In this document: piece by piece, positions 8,722 to 18,095 of the stretch
Layout of the letters: each line of letters begins with the position of its first letter
How positions within the stretch are numbered: position 1 is the stretch's first letter
DNA from: Methylocystis rosea
GTDB lineage: Bacteria > Pseudomonadota > Alphaproteobacteria > Rhizobiales > Beijerinckiaceae
Length of the DNA stretch: 64,000 bases
NCBI RefSeq assembly: GCF_003855495.1
Contig: NZ_CP034086.1
Coordinates: forward strand, 2,579,501 to 2,643,500
Direction: 5' to 3'
Made by a program: the position numbers and the translations under genes
The notes under the pieces: generated by a model
The model's input: the letters and a program-made list of their open reading frames with translations, nothing else
Told to the model about the DNA's origin: nothing
Databases searched by the model: none

Positions 8722-9272
8722 TGTCTGACGCGCATCGAAGCCCGCTTTTCACGACCGTTCGATGACATTTTCCGCTCTGCGGAATCGCTTCCGCAAAACC
8801 GCTGTCTGATTCATGTCGTCGGCAGCCGATCGTAAACGGCGACGCGCAATGGGCGCGCTCCGCAATGTTGGAGATCGCTACTATAGTTGCGCGCAAGGGA
8901 TAGGCGCAACCGCGGCCACTGCGGTGCGCGCTGCGCATCCTGCGCTGCAAAATCGACTGCCGGCGGAACCTTAACGAAGGATCGGCGTTCCCCACAAGCG
9001 GCAAGCCTATATTGCGGCTTTGCCAGTTTGCAAATCTGATAGTGTTAGCGTTTTCAGTTTCGTCGATTCGGGTGGGAGCGAACAATGGTCTTGAGCGAGT
9101 TGCTTGCGGCGAACTTCGCCGCAACCGCATCTGCTGTCGCCGGCTCAACATTCTGCACAACGTCGTTAGCGCCATTCTAGGCGTCAAGGTCACGCGGGCG
9201 TATAACGTCCTTGCGGCGGACTTCTTTCAAATGCGCAATTCAAGAAATCGCTTTCTCGAGGGGAGGGAAAAC
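8722..9272. other. Intergenic stretch, divergent promoters
   Basis: 551 bases between the divergent ATPase and catalase-like genes. I see no recognisable gene. Open frames here have no ribosome-binding site or family likeness. Promoters for both flanking genes should lie here, but I cannot name convincing -35/-10 boxes. Confidence 0.5.
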
Positions 9273-10415
9273 ATGATGAGAAGACGGAGCGCGTCTGTCG
9301 CGACGGCCGCCATGCTTTTGGCGATGTCAGCAAGCCAGCGCCAAGCCAGCGCCGAACAGGCGGCGGCCGCCGTACCGGCTGCCCCGCTCACCAAATTCGA
9401 GAAAGCGCCTCAGGGCGAAGCCGAGCAGATCGGGCAGATCATTTCGCTCACCACGCAGCTTCTGCAGATGCGCTATCCGGAAGGGATGGCGCGGCGCGGC
9501 GTGCATCCAAAAGATCACGGCTGTGTCAAAGCGACATTTACCGTCAATTCGGATATTCCCCCAAATTACCGGGCTGGCGTCTTCGCGACGCCGGGCAAGA
9601 AATATCCCGCCTGGATTCGCTTCTCCAACGCCACGCCGTTTCTCGCGCCAGATCTCGGCAAGAATGGTCCCGACAGCCGCGGCATGGCGATCAAGCTCAT
9701 CGGCGTCGAGGGAGAAACCTTGCTGAACGAGCCGGGAGCGAAGACGCAGGATTTCCTGCTGATCAATCTTCCCGGCTTCGCCTTTCCGAACGTCTCCGAA
9801 TATTTGGAAGTTACAAAAATCCAGCTCGCCAAACACGACGACATCTCGTCTTTTTTTGCGCCGCCGCTCTCGCCCGAGAAGAAGAAGACCCTGGGCGTCG
9901 TCAAGAAGATCCAGCAAACCAATGTCGGCAATCCGCTCGAGAGTCCGTATTTTTCGGCTGCGCCGTTTCTTTATGGCTCCGACAGGGTCGCGAAATTCAG
10001 CGTGACGCCGAGAAGCGCGGAAAAGACGCCCGTGCCGGCAAATCCAACCACGAATTATCTGCGCGAGGCGATGAAGAAGAGCCTCGATCCCGCCAATGGC
10101 AAGCCGGCTGTCTTCGATTTCAAAGTCCAGCTGCGTAATGACGATTCGCTGCCGATCGAAGATGCGACGGCCGAATGGTCGGAGACGACCGCGCCGCCGC
10201 AAAATGTCGCGACCATCGAGATCGACCAGCAAGATTTCGACAATGCGTTTCAGGTGACGGAATGCGAGCATATGGCGTTCACGCCATGGCACGGACTCAC
10301 GGCGCATCAGCCGATCGGCGGCATCAATCGGCTGCGTCGCGACGTCTATATCGCCTCCTCGAAGTTCCGGTCCCAGCCCAAAGAGCCGACGGGATTCCCA
10401 AAATGGCCGTGGTGA
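9273..10415 (+). CDS. Exported catalase-fold haem protein (y4iL-like)
   Basis: 380 residues from ATG 9273 (or 9276), chosen because GGGAGGG lies just upstream and an N-terminal signal peptide follows (basic MMRRRS, hydrophobic VATAAMLLAMSA, cleavage near ASA). The rest matches the catalase-like y4iL group: HPKDHGC at 78-84 in the place of the distal histidine region, WIRFSNATPF, and RGMAIKLIGVEGE, which corresponds to RGFAVKF of true catalases. Such proteins are smaller than catalases and are thought to be periplasmic haem proteins with peroxidase- or lipid-oxidising-type activity; the reaction here is unknown. The gene overlaps the next, a di-haem cytochrome c, by 13 bases, so the two products probably act together in the periplasm. 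Confidence 0.8.
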   Translation: MMRRRSASVATAAMLLAMSASQRQASAEQAAAAVPAAPLTKFEKAPQGEAEQIGQIISLTTQLLQMRYPEGMARRGVHPKDHGCVKATFTVNSDIPPNYRAGVFATPGKKYPAWIRFSNATPFLAPDLGKNGPDSRGMAIKLIGVEGETLLNEPGAKTQDFLLINLPGFAFPNVSEYLEVTKIQLAKHDDISSFFAPPLSPEKKKTLGVVKKIQQTNVGNPLESPYFSAAPFLYGSDRVAKFSVTPRSAEKTPVPANPTTNYLREAMKKSLDPANGKPAVFDFKVQLRNDDSLPIEDATAEWSETTAPPQNVATIEIDQQDFDNAFQVTECEHMAFTPWHGLTAHQPIGGINRLRRDVYIASSKFRSQPKEPTGFPKWPW

Positions 10416-12223
10416 CGCGTCTCACACGCGCGATCGCGCGCATTTCGTTCGTCGCATGCCTGACTCTGGCGTCACACGCCTGTCTCCACGCGCCGGCATT
10501 CGCGCAAACGGCGCCGGCCGGCGGCGAGTGGCGCGCCGAGCAGGAAAAAAGATTGAAGGCGCTCGACGCCTATATCAGCCGAAAGCCGGTCGCCTATCGC
10601 TGGTTTGCGGATTTTCCCTTCGGCCTGACCGACGGCGCTCCGTTCATCATTTTGAAGCTCCTGCCAAAGCTCGCGCCCGAAGAATGGGGAAGCGCCGATA
10701 ATTTTCTCGACGTCGCCGGCCTCTTCATCGACGAGCGCGATCCCACCTACCCCATCGCGCGCGGCTTCGGCTGGACCGGCCTGGCGCGCAACGATCCCAG
10801 CGGCGCCCTCGACTACGCGGCGTTGAGTTGCGGCGCCTGCCATATCGGTCGGGTGCGGCTCGACGACGGCAGTCTGCGCTATCTCGACGGCGGCGTGAAC
10901 GCGCAGTTCAACCTCGTCCAATATCGCGTCAGAGTGAGAAACACGATCAAGAAGATCACCGCGGACGCGACAACGCCCGAGGAGAAGATCGAACGCGCGA
11001 CGCGTGCCATTCTCGTCGCGCTCGACAAGGCGCATGCCCAAGACAGAAATTACTTCTACAAGAATTACTCTTTCGCCGGCCGCCGCTTCGACGCCGCCTA
11101 TGAGACGCGTCAGATCGAACTCTTCATGCAGGACGCGCCGGCGATCGTCGAAAAATTCCTGACGCGCGCCGGACTCGAATACGTCTCGCTCCTCGATCTC
11201 GTCTTCAAGAACTACAAAGGCTTCGAGGAGCAGATGACGCAAGGCTTCGGCGGCATGGCCGACGCGACCGGCGTCAGCACGTCGATGGTCTACGCCGCCG
11301 CCGAAGCGCGCGGCGAAACTCCCGATCCGAAAACAAGCCTGCCGCCGACGCCGGGCATCACCGACTTCATGGCCGTGTGGGAGCAGGAGAAGCGTCTGGC
11401 CCGCTGGTCCCCGGATCACACGCAACTCGTCGACGGCGGCGGGCAATGGAACGGCAATATTCCGATTCCGATTTTCCGCAACCTCGCCGCCGAATTGACG
11501 CTGGGGCTCGGACGCGACACCGACATCCGCATCGCCGCCTTCAGCGAGGATCTGCTGCGCGATCTGCCGGCGCCCGTGTACCCCTTCCCCGTCGATCTCG
11601 CGCTCGCGAAAAAAGGCGCGGCGCTGTTCGACGAGAACTGCGCGGCGTGTCATCGGCCGCATAACGGCAAGGTCTACGACCTCGGCACCGATCTCGGACG
11701 GGCGCGCGTCGTCAGCGACACGATTGCGAAAAACGCCCGCGACAGTTTTACGAAGATCTGTCCGCCGACGAGAGTCGTCGAGATGCCGCCCTCGGGCGAC
11801 CGGCTTGCGCCCTGCGCGAAGTTCGAAGACGTCTCGCTGGAGAACCGCGCCGACGTCTCCATGGCCGATCCCGCGACGCATGAGGGCTATAACGCCCTGC
11901 CGCTTGGCGGCGTGTGGGCGCAGGCGCCCTATCTGCACAACGGCTCAGTGCCGACGCTTTATCATCTCCTCGTGCCGCGCGAGCGCCCGGCCGTCTTCAT
12001 CAAGAGCCGGCTCGACTATGACAAGAAGCTCGTCGGCTTCTCCTGGGAGCCGGCGCAGACGCTCTCGCGCGAGGGCTATCGTTTCGACACGGCGTCCTTT
12101 CCGGCGCTTTCCAACAAGGGGCACGACAAGGACGTCGTCGAGGACGGCAAGACCTTGAAGCTCGATTGGTCTGACGACATCCCCGGCGCCATGGCGATCG
12201 TCGAATATCTGAAGACGAAGTGA
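10403..12223 (+). CDS. Exported di-haem cytochrome c, peroxidase/RoxA-like
   Basis: 606 residues from ATG 10403, which lies inside the end of the preceding gene; two GTG codons (10409, 10412) are alternatives. An N-terminal signal peptide (hydrophobic to about residue 33, cleavage after AFA) exports it. Two haem c motifs are present: CGACH at 143-147 and CAACH at about 413-417. The C-terminal part resembles the di-haem cytochrome c peroxidase superfamily, with GGVWAQAPYLHNGSVPTL, a very common end motif. The length and spacing of the haems resemble the rubber oxygenase RoxA/RoxB branch more than classical CcpA. Function is probably oxidative chemistry in the periplasm with the upstream catalase-fold protein; the substrate is unknown. 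The gene is followed by an intergenic region with repeats. Confidence 0.8.
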   Translation: MAVVTRLTRAIARISFVACLTLASHACLHAPAFAQTAPAGGEWRAEQEKRLKALDAYISRKPVAYRWFADFPFGLTDGAPFIILKLLPKLAPEEWGSADNFLDVAGLFIDERDPTYPIARGFGWTGLARNDPSGALDYAALSCGACHIGRVRLDDGSLRYLDGGVNAQFNLVQYRVRVRNTIKKITADATTPEEKIERATRAILVALDKAHAQDRNYFYKNYSFAGRRFDAAYETRQIELFMQDAPAIVEKFLTRAGLEYVSLLDLVFKNYKGFEEQMTQGFGGMADATGVSTSMVYAAAEARGETPDPKTSLPPTPGITDFMAVWEQEKRLARWSPDHTQLVDGGGQWNGNIPIPIFRNLAAELTLGLGRDTDIRIAAFSEDLLRDLPAPVYPFPVDLALAKKGAALFDENCAACHRPHNGKVYDLGTDLGRARVVSDTIAKNARDSFTKICPPTRVVEMPPSGDRLAPCAKFEDVSLENRADVSMADPATHEGYNALPLGGVWAQAPYLHNGSVPTLYHLLVPRERPAVFIKSRLDYDKKLVGFSWEPAQTLSREGYRFDTASFPALSNKGHDKDVVEDGKTLKLDWSDDIPGAMAIVEYLKTK

Positions 12224-12282
12224 CATTCGAAGCCCGGCGCGGCGGGCATCAGCCGTCCGGAATCTTCCTCCCCGCAGCCGTC

Positions 12283-12305
12283 ATGCCCGGCCTTGTGCCG
12301 GGCAT
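12283..12305. repeat. Intergenic palindromic repeat, copy 1
   Basis: Perfect inverted repeat ATGCCCGGC-CTTGT-GCCGGGCAT followed by CCACG. It belongs to the dispersed palindromes common in Hyphomicrobiales intergenic regions. It lies between the cytochrome gene and imuA, and a related copy in the opposite orientation follows at 12390. Confidence 0.75.
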
Positions 12306-12389
12306 CCACGCCGGGACATCGCGAAACGCATCACGTGGAGACGGCATGTTCGGCTCATGTCCTGACATTTGCGTCGTGTCATCGCGTGG

Positions 12390-12412
12390 ATGGCCGCGAC
12401 AAGCGCGGCCAT
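12390..12412. repeat. Intergenic palindromic repeat, copy 2 (inverted relative to copy 1)
   Basis: Perfect inverted repeat ATGGCCGCG-ACAAG-CGCGGCCAT. Read on the minus strand it has the same plan as copy 1 (TCATG, 9-base arm, CTTGT loop, arm, CCACG). The two copies therefore face each other across about 85 bases. Confidence 0.75.
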
Positions 12413-12496
12413 GACGCGGTGAGATGACGCCTTGTTAACCTGGATACGGAGCCCTGCAGCCCCGCCTTGACTCTCCCGCATGGCGAGTCATTATAA

Positions 12497-12511
12497 GAAC
12501 ATAACAGGAAC
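12497..12511 (+). promoter_or_regulatory. LexA (SOS) box
   Basis: The sequence is GAAC-ATAACAG-GAAC, an exact match to the direct-repeat LexA site GAAC-N7-GAAC of alphaproteobacteria. It ends 7 bases before the preferred imuA start codon and overlaps its ribosome-binding region. This places imuA-imuB-dnaE2 under SOS control. Confidence 0.8.
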
Positions 12512-12518
12512 TCATGAG

Positions 12519-13325
12519 ATGACCCAACCGCTGGCGTCGCTGCGGCAAAGCCTGGCTTGCGCCTATTCGGCCGTCCCTTCCGAGACGATCGCGCTCGGAG
12601 CGGAAAGCCTCGATCGGCGGCTCGGCGGCGGCATTCTCCGCGCCGGGCTGCATGAGGCCTATGCCGAGACCGCCGCCGACGCTCCGGCGGCGACGGGCTT
12701 CGCTTTGGCGCTCGCCAGGCGCGCACTGGCGGGCGCGGAAAAGCCGCTGCTCTGGGCGCGCCCCGAGGCGCTGAGCGCCGAATCCGGCGCGCCCTATCCG
12801 CCGGGCCTCGCCGACATCGGCCTCGATCCCGCCGCCGTCGCCTTCATTCGCGTGCGCGACGCCAAGGAGGCGCTGCAGGCGGGCGTCGAAGCCGGACGCT
12901 GCGCAACTGTGGGCGCGACGCTGATCGAACTCTTCGGCGAAGCGCGCGCCTATGATCTGACCGCGAGCCGGCGCCTGGCTCTGGCGGCCGCCACCGCCGG
13001 CGCGCCGATCTTCGTGGCCCGCGTCGGCGCCTCCCCTGCGCCGAGCGCCGCCGCCAGCCGCTGGCTTGTGCGCGCCGCGCCTTCCCGCGCGCTTGCGGCG
13101 AATGCGCCGGGATCAGCGGCTTTTACGATTTTTCTGCTGCGCCAGCGCGGCGGCGCGGCGGGGCAAGAGTCGCATGAGTGGCGTGTGGAGTGGAACCGTG
13201 ACCGTGGCGCCTTCGAGGACAGAACATTCGACGCATCGTCGCTATCTGGCCCTGTGGCTTCCCTTCCTGTCGGCGGAACGCCTGGCGAAGGCGCGTCGCA
13301 GAGGGCCGGACGCAAATTCGGATGA
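12519..13325 (+). CDS. imuA: ImuA, RecA-like SOS mutagenesis accessory protein
   Basis: 268 residues from ATG 12519; an upstream in-frame ATG at 12480 is less likely because AGGAA sits right before 12519. The protein has the RecA/SulA-like plan of ImuA: LGAESLDRRLGGGILRAGLHE near the N-terminus (family form LDxxLGGGLxxGxLHE), then an alpha/beta core, with WRVEWNRDRGAFED near the C-terminus. ImuA supports ImuB and DnaE2 in error-prone lesion bypass after DNA damage and has been found to act as a RecA-interacting partner. It is the first gene of the three-gene imu operon, directly behind a LexA box. Its 3' end overlaps imuB by about 150 bases in another frame, a long overlap. Confidence 0.88.
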   Translation: MTQPLASLRQSLACAYSAVPSETIALGAESLDRRLGGGILRAGLHEAYAETAADAPAATGFALALARRALAGAEKPLLWARPEALSAESGAPYPPGLADIGLDPAAVAFIRVRDAKEALQAGVEAGRCATVGATLIELFGEARAYDLTASRRLALAAATAGAPIFVARVGASPAPSAAASRWLVRAAPSRALAANAPGSAAFTIFLLRQRGGAAGQESHEWRVEWNRDRGAFEDRTFDASSLSGPVASLPVGGTPGEGASQRAGRKFG

Positions 13326-14781
13326 CGCGCCGCTCATCCTCGTCAAAAAAGAACGCAGCGCGCTGCGCATCGACGCGCTCGATCGAAAGGCGATCGCGCT
13401 CGGCCTGACGCCGGGCATGACGCTCGCCGACGCCAGGGCGCGCGCGCCCCATCTCTCAGTCGCGCAGGCCGACCCTGACGCCGACGAGCGGCTGATGCTG
13501 CGGCTGGCCGCCTTTTGTGAACAGTTCACGCCGCTCGTCGCGCTCGATCCGCCCTGCGGCCTCATACTCGACGCGACCGGCTGCGCGCATCTTTTCGGCG
13601 GCGAAGCGGCGATGCGGGCCTGCATCTTACAGGCGATGGCGCGCCTCTCCTTCACGGGACGCGCCGCCGTCGCCGGAACGCCGGACGCCACGCGCGCTCT
13701 GGCGCGTTTTGGCCAAGAGGGCGTCACGCCTCCGGGCGAAGATGAAATTTTCACACGCCCGCTCTCCATCGCCGCGCTCGAAGCGCCAAAAGAGACGAGC
13801 GTGGCGCTGACGCGCGCCGGCCTTACGACATTGGGCGATCTCGCCGATCGTTCCTCGGCCGCGCTGACGGCGCGTTTTGGCGACGAAACCATGCGGCGGC
13901 TGACCCGCATTCTGGGACGCGAGGACGCGCGCATCACGCCCTTGCGGCCCTTGCCGGAATGCATGGTCGAGCGGCGCTTCGCCGAGCCTTTCCTCGATCT
14001 CTCCGCGATAGAGAATGTTCTGCGGCCGCTGATCGCGGAAGCGATGGGCATTCTCGAAAGGCGCGGCGAGGGCGGGCGCGCTTTTGAAGCGCGCTTCTTT
14101 CGCACCGACGGCGCCGTCGCGGCCCTCAATTTCGAAACCGGCGCGCCCTCGCGCAATGTCGAGGCGCTGCTGCGGCTCTTTCGCCTGAAGGCCGAGTCGC
14201 TCGCCGATCCGCTCGATCCGGGATTCGGCTTCGACGTTATCCGCTTTTGCGTCCTCAACGCCGAAACTCTGGCGCAAAGCCAGATCGGCTTCGAGCGGCA
14301 GGACGCGCAGGAAGGCGACGTCGCCGATCTCGTCGATCGCCTGGCGGCGCGTTTTGGCCGCGAACGCGTGCTGCGCTTTGCGACGCATGAGACGCATGAT
14401 CCCGTGCGCGCCGCCTCCTATGTTTACGCGGCGTCTCCTTCCAAACCCAATTCCTGGGAGAAGCCGGAGCCGGGCGAACCGCCCTTGCGGCCGCTGTTTC
14501 TGTTTGATCCGCCGCAGCCCATCGACACAATGGCCGAGACGCCGGACGGGCCGCCGATGCATTTCAAATGGCGCCGCGTGCGCCACATGATCGCCCGCGC
14601 CGAAGGGCCTGAGCGCATCGCGCCGGAATGGTGGCGCAACGCAGTCGGCCGCGACAGGCGAACGCGCGACTATTACCGGCTGGAGGATCGCGAAGGCCAC
14701 CGCTTCTGGGTGTTTCGCGAAGGGCTCTATGAAAGCGAAACCGCCGCGCCGCGCTGGTTCCTGCATGGGCTCTTCGCATGA
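13174..14781 (+). CDS. imuB: ImuB, inactive Y-family polymerase homologue
   Basis: 535 residues from ATG 13174, giving MSGVWSGTV followed about 20 residues later by RRYLALWLPFLSAERL, the typical ImuB opening. Y-family palm and finger regions follow (FTPLVALDPPCGLILDATGC), but the catalytic acidic residues of real DinB enzymes are not in place, as is normal for ImuB. ImuB binds the beta clamp, DnaE2 and ImuA and serves as the hub of the mutasome. The start lies well inside imuA; shorter starts at GTG codons around 13200 are possible. The stop overlaps dnaE2 by 4 bases (ATGA), so translation is coupled. Confidence 0.88.
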   Translation: MSGVWSGTVTVAPSRTEHSTHRRYLALWLPFLSAERLAKARRRGPDANSDDAPLILVKKERSALRIDALDRKAIALGLTPGMTLADARARAPHLSVAQADPDADERLMLRLAAFCEQFTPLVALDPPCGLILDATGCAHLFGGEAAMRACILQAMARLSFTGRAAVAGTPDATRALARFGQEGVTPPGEDEIFTRPLSIAALEAPKETSVALTRAGLTTLGDLADRSSAALTARFGDETMRRLTRILGREDARITPLRPLPECMVERRFAEPFLDLSAIENVLRPLIAEAMGILERRGEGGRAFEARFFRTDGAVAALNFETGAPSRNVEALLRLFRLKAESLADPLDPGFGFDVIRFCVLNAETLAQSQIGFERQDAQEGDVADLVDRLAARFGRERVLRFATHETHDPVRAASYVYAASPSKPNSWEKPEPGEPPLRPLFLFDPPQPIDTMAETPDGPPMHFKWRRVRHMIARAEGPERIAPEWWRNAVGRDRRTRDYYRLEDREGHRFWVFREGLYESETAAPRWFLHGLFA

Positions 14782-17700
14782 GCGCGCCTTTCGCCGAACT
14801 CGTCGCGGCGACGAATTTCTCCTTTCTGCGCGGCGCGTCGCATCCGTCAGACATGGCGCTGACGGCGCTGCTGCTCGGCCATAGCGGCATTGGCGTCGCC
14901 GACCGCAACAGCGTCGCCGGGGTCGTGCGCGCCTATGCCGCGCTTAAGGAACTGCGCGAAAAATTAAGCGATCCGCCAGCTGGCGACGATGCGGCGCTTC
15001 TGGCGCAGCTCGACGCAGAGCGCGCCCAATCCTTCAAGCTCGTCGTCGGCGTGCGGCTCGTCTTCGCCGACGAGACGCCCGACATCGTCGTTCATCCGCA
15101 AAACCGCGACGGCTGGGGACGGCTCACGCGGCTGCTGACGATAGGGAATCTTCGCGCCAAGAAAGGCGAATGCCGTCTTTATTTCGACGATCTTGCACAA
15201 GCCGCGCGCGATCTGCTGCTGATCGTCATGCCTTCACGCAATCTGGCGCGCCTGCCCTCGACGCTCGCGCGTCTGAGCGATCTTGCGCAAGGCGACGTCT
15301 GGCTCGGCGCGACCATGCCGCGGCGCGGCGACGACAGGCGGCGTCTTTCCAGATTGAAAGAGATCGCCGCGCGAACGCAGACGCCCTTGCTCGCGACGAA
15401 TGACGCGCTTTACGCCGATCCCGCCCAGCGCGATCTGCAAGACGTCATGACCTGCATTCGAGAAGGCGTGACGCTCGCGCAAGCTGGACGCCGGCTCGAG
15501 ATCAACGCCGAGCGCCATTTGAAGACGCCCGACGAAATGACGCGTCTCTTCGCTGACGCGCCGGAGGCGATCGAGGAGACGCAATGTTTTCTCGCGCGCG
15601 TCGATTTCTCGCTCGATCAACTTAAATATGAATATCCGGACGAGCCTGTCCCGCCGGGGCGCAATCCCCAGGAATGGCTCGAGGAGCTGACCTATCGCCA
15701 CGCCGTCATGCGCTATCCAGACGGCGTGCCGGAGAAGGTCGAGAGGCTTCTGCGCGAGGAGCTGGCGCTCATCGAGACGCTCGACTACGCACGTTATTTT
15801 CTTACTATTCACGACATCGTGCGGATCGCCGAAGACAAGGGGATTCTCTGCCAGGGGCGCGGCTCCGCCGCCAATTCCGCCGTCTGCTATGTGCTCGGCG
15901 TCACCTGCGTCGATCCGGCGGAGAACGATCTGCTCTTCGCCAGATTCATCTCGCAGGAGCGCAAGGAGCCGCCCGACATCGACGTCGATTTCGAGCATGA
16001 GCGGCGCGAAGAGATCATCCAGCATATTTACGGCAAATACGGCCGCGAGCGCGCCGGCCTCGTCGCGACCGTCATCAGCTACCGGCCGCGCAGCGCCATT
16101 CGCGAAGTCGGCAAGGTCTTCGGACTGACCGAGGATGTGACCGCCGCGCTCGCCAGCACGCAATGGGGCAGTTGGGGCTCCGACATTCCGCAGGCTTACA
16201 TCCGCCAGACCGGGCTTGATCCGGAAAATCCCATCATCCGCCGCGCCATTCGTTTCGCGACGCGGCTGCTCGGCTTTCCGCGCCATCTCTCGCAGCATGT
16301 CGGCGGCTTCGTTCTCGCGCGCGGACGACTCGACGAGCTGACGCCCATCGCCAACGCCGCGATGCCGGAGCGCACTTTCATCGAATGGGACAAGGACGAC
16401 ATCGACGCGCTCGGCCTGATGAAGGTCGATGTGCTGGCGCTCGGCATGCTCACCTGCATTCGCAAATGTTTCGATTACTTGCGCGCCCATGAAGGAAAGG
16501 ACATGGGCCTCGCCGACGTCCCGGCCGACGATAGAGCGACCTACGACATGCTGTGCCGGGGCGATTCCATCGGCGTCTTTCAGGTCGAAAGCCGCGCCCA
16601 GATGAACATGCTGCCGCGTCTGAAGCCGCGTGAATTCTACGATCTCGTCATTCAGGTGGCGATCGTGCGGCCGGGACCCATTCAGGGCAATATGGTGCAT
16701 CCCTATCTGCGCCGCCGCTCCGGAAGCGAGCCGGTGATCTATCCCTCGCCGGCGCCCGAGCACGGGCCGGCGGATGAATTGCGCAAGGTGCTCGAAAAGA
16801 CCAAGGGCGTGCCGCTCTTTCAGGAGCAGGCGATGAAGCTCGCCATGGTCGCCGCAAAATTCTCCGACGTTGAAGCCAATCGTCTGCGCCGCGCGATGGC
16901 GACTTTCCGCAATCTTGGCACCATCCATGAATTCGAGGCGCTGATGGTCGAACGCATGGCGGCGCGCGGCTATGATCGCGGCTTCGCGCAAAGCTGTTTC
17001 GAGCAGATCAAGGGCTTCGGCTCCTATGGCTTTCCCGAAAGCCACGCCGCGTCCTTCGCCAAGCTCGTCTACATCTCCTCCTGGATCAAATGCCACTATC
17101 CGGCGATCTTCGCCTGCGCGCTGCTCAACTCGCAGCCGATGGGCTTTTATGCGCCGGCGCAGATCGTGCGCGACGCGCGCGAGCATGGCGTCGACGTGCG
17201 CGCCGTCGACGTGAATTTCAGCGAATGGGACAATACGCTGGAACGTACGGGAGATTTGGCGCTGCGTCTCGGCTTCCGGCAAGCGGACGGCGTGCATGAG
17301 AACGAAGGACGGCGCATCGTCGAAGCGCGGACGAAGCCCTATGACAGCGTCGAAGACCTTGCGCGGCGGGCGGCGCTCAACGGGGCGACGATGCGCGCGC
17401 TCGCCGACGCCGACGCTTTCCGCTCATTGCAAAGCGACCGCCGCGACGCGCTCTGGGCCGTGCGGCGTCTGCCCGACGCCAAACCCCTGCCGCTCTTTGC
17501 CGCCGCCGACGCGCGCGAACTCGCCAAGGAACAAGATCCGCTGCTGCCGTCCATGTCGCTTGGCGAACATGTCGCCGCCGACTATCAGACGCTGCGGCTC
17601 TCGCTGAAAGCCCATCCAATGGCGGTGCTGCGGCCGATTTTCGCGCGCGAGCGCATCAGGACCTGCGCGGAAGTTTCGGCGCTCACTGACGGCGCCTTTG

Positions 17701-18071
17701 CGCGCGGCGCCGGCGTCGTGCTGGTGCGCCAGCGGCCCGGCCAGGGCAACGCCATTTTCGTCACGCTCGAAGATGAAACCGGCATCCTCAATATCGTCAT
17801 CTGGGCGCGGCTCTTCGAGCGCTACCGCCGCGAGACGATGGCGTCACGACTCATGCTGGTGGAAGGAAGGGTGCAGAAGAGCCCCGAAAATGTCGTGCAT
17901 CTGATGGCGCAGCGCATTATCGACCGCAGCCAGGATCTCAATAGGCTGTCAGAAGCGCATCGGCCGGAAATCGTCCTGTCTCGCGCCGACGAATTCATCC
18001 ATCCCCAGCATCCGCGCGGCGGCCATCCGCGCAATGTCCGCGTTCTGCCGAAGTCGCGGGATTTCCATTGA
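14778..18071 (+). CDS. dnaE2: Error-prone DNA polymerase III alpha subunit DnaE2 (ImuC)
   Basis: 1097 residues, the usual DnaE2 length. The N-terminal PHP domain starts with ELVAATNFSFLRGASHP; the polymerase core has QGRGSAANSAVCYVLG and PPDIDVDFEHERRE, which holds the catalytic aspartates (DIDVDF). HVGGFVLARG and GSYGFPESHAASFA follow, with an OB-fold near the C-terminus (IFVTLEDETGILN). DnaE2 performs translesion synthesis and induced mutagenesis, with ImuB linking it to the clamp. The ATG overlaps the imuB stop by 4 bases. It is the last gene of the SOS-controlled operon and converges on a LapA-like gene 24 bases downstream of its stop. Confidence 0.95.
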   Translation: MSAPFAELVAATNFSFLRGASHPSDMALTALLLGHSGIGVADRNSVAGVVRAYAALKELREKLSDPPAGDDAALLAQLDAERAQSFKLVVGVRLVFADETPDIVVHPQNRDGWGRLTRLLTIGNLRAKKGECRLYFDDLAQAARDLLLIVMPSRNLARLPSTLARLSDLAQGDVWLGATMPRRGDDRRRLSRLKEIAARTQTPLLATNDALYADPAQRDLQDVMTCIREGVTLAQAGRRLEINAERHLKTPDEMTRLFADAPEAIEETQCFLARVDFSLDQLKYEYPDEPVPPGRNPQEWLEELTYRHAVMRYPDGVPEKVERLLREELALIETLDYARYFLTIHDIVRIAEDKGILCQGRGSAANSAVCYVLGVTCVDPAENDLLFARFISQERKEPPDIDVDFEHERREEIIQHIYGKYGRERAGLVATVISYRPRSAIREVGKVFGLTEDVTAALASTQWGSWGSDIPQAYIRQTGLDPENPIIRRAIRFATRLLGFPRHLSQHVGGFVLARGRLDELTPIANAAMPERTFIEWDKDDIDALGLMKVDVLALGMLTCIRKCFDYLRAHEGKDMGLADVPADDRATYDMLCRGDSIGVFQVESRAQMNMLPRLKPREFYDLVIQVAIVRPGPIQGNMVHPYLRRRSGSEPVIYPSPAPEHGPADELRKVLEKTKGVPLFQEQAMKLAMVAAKFSDVEANRLRRAMATFRNLGTIHEFEALMVERMAARGYDRGFAQSCFEQIKGFGSYGFPESHAASFAKLVYISSWIKCHYPAIFACALLNSQPMGFYAPAQIVRDAREHGVDVRAVDVNFSEWDNTLERTGDLALRLGFRQADGVHENEGRRIVEARTKPYDSVEDLARRAALNGATMRALADADAFRSLQSDRRDALWAVRRLPDAKPLPLFAAADARELAKEQDPLLPSMSLGEHVAADYQTLRLSLKAHPMAVLRPIFARERIRTCAEVSALTDGAFARGAGVVLVRQRPGQGNAIFVTLEDETGILNIVIWARLFERYRRETMASRLMLVEGRVQKSPENVVHLMAQRIIDRSQDLNRLSEAHRPEIVLSRADEFIHPQHPRGGHPRNVRVLPKSRDFH

Positions 18072-18095
18072 AGGCGCAGCGACAGCAACAGCCGC

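Noticed and set aside
8699..9193. A 164-codon minus-strand frame upstream of the ATPase
   Set aside because: No recognisable domain, no good start site, Arg/Ser-rich shadow-like composition, and it overlaps the ATPase start.
15234..17297. A 687-codon frame antisense to dnaE2
   Set aside because: Entirely inside the strongly supported dnaE2 gene; composition is that of a shadow frame.
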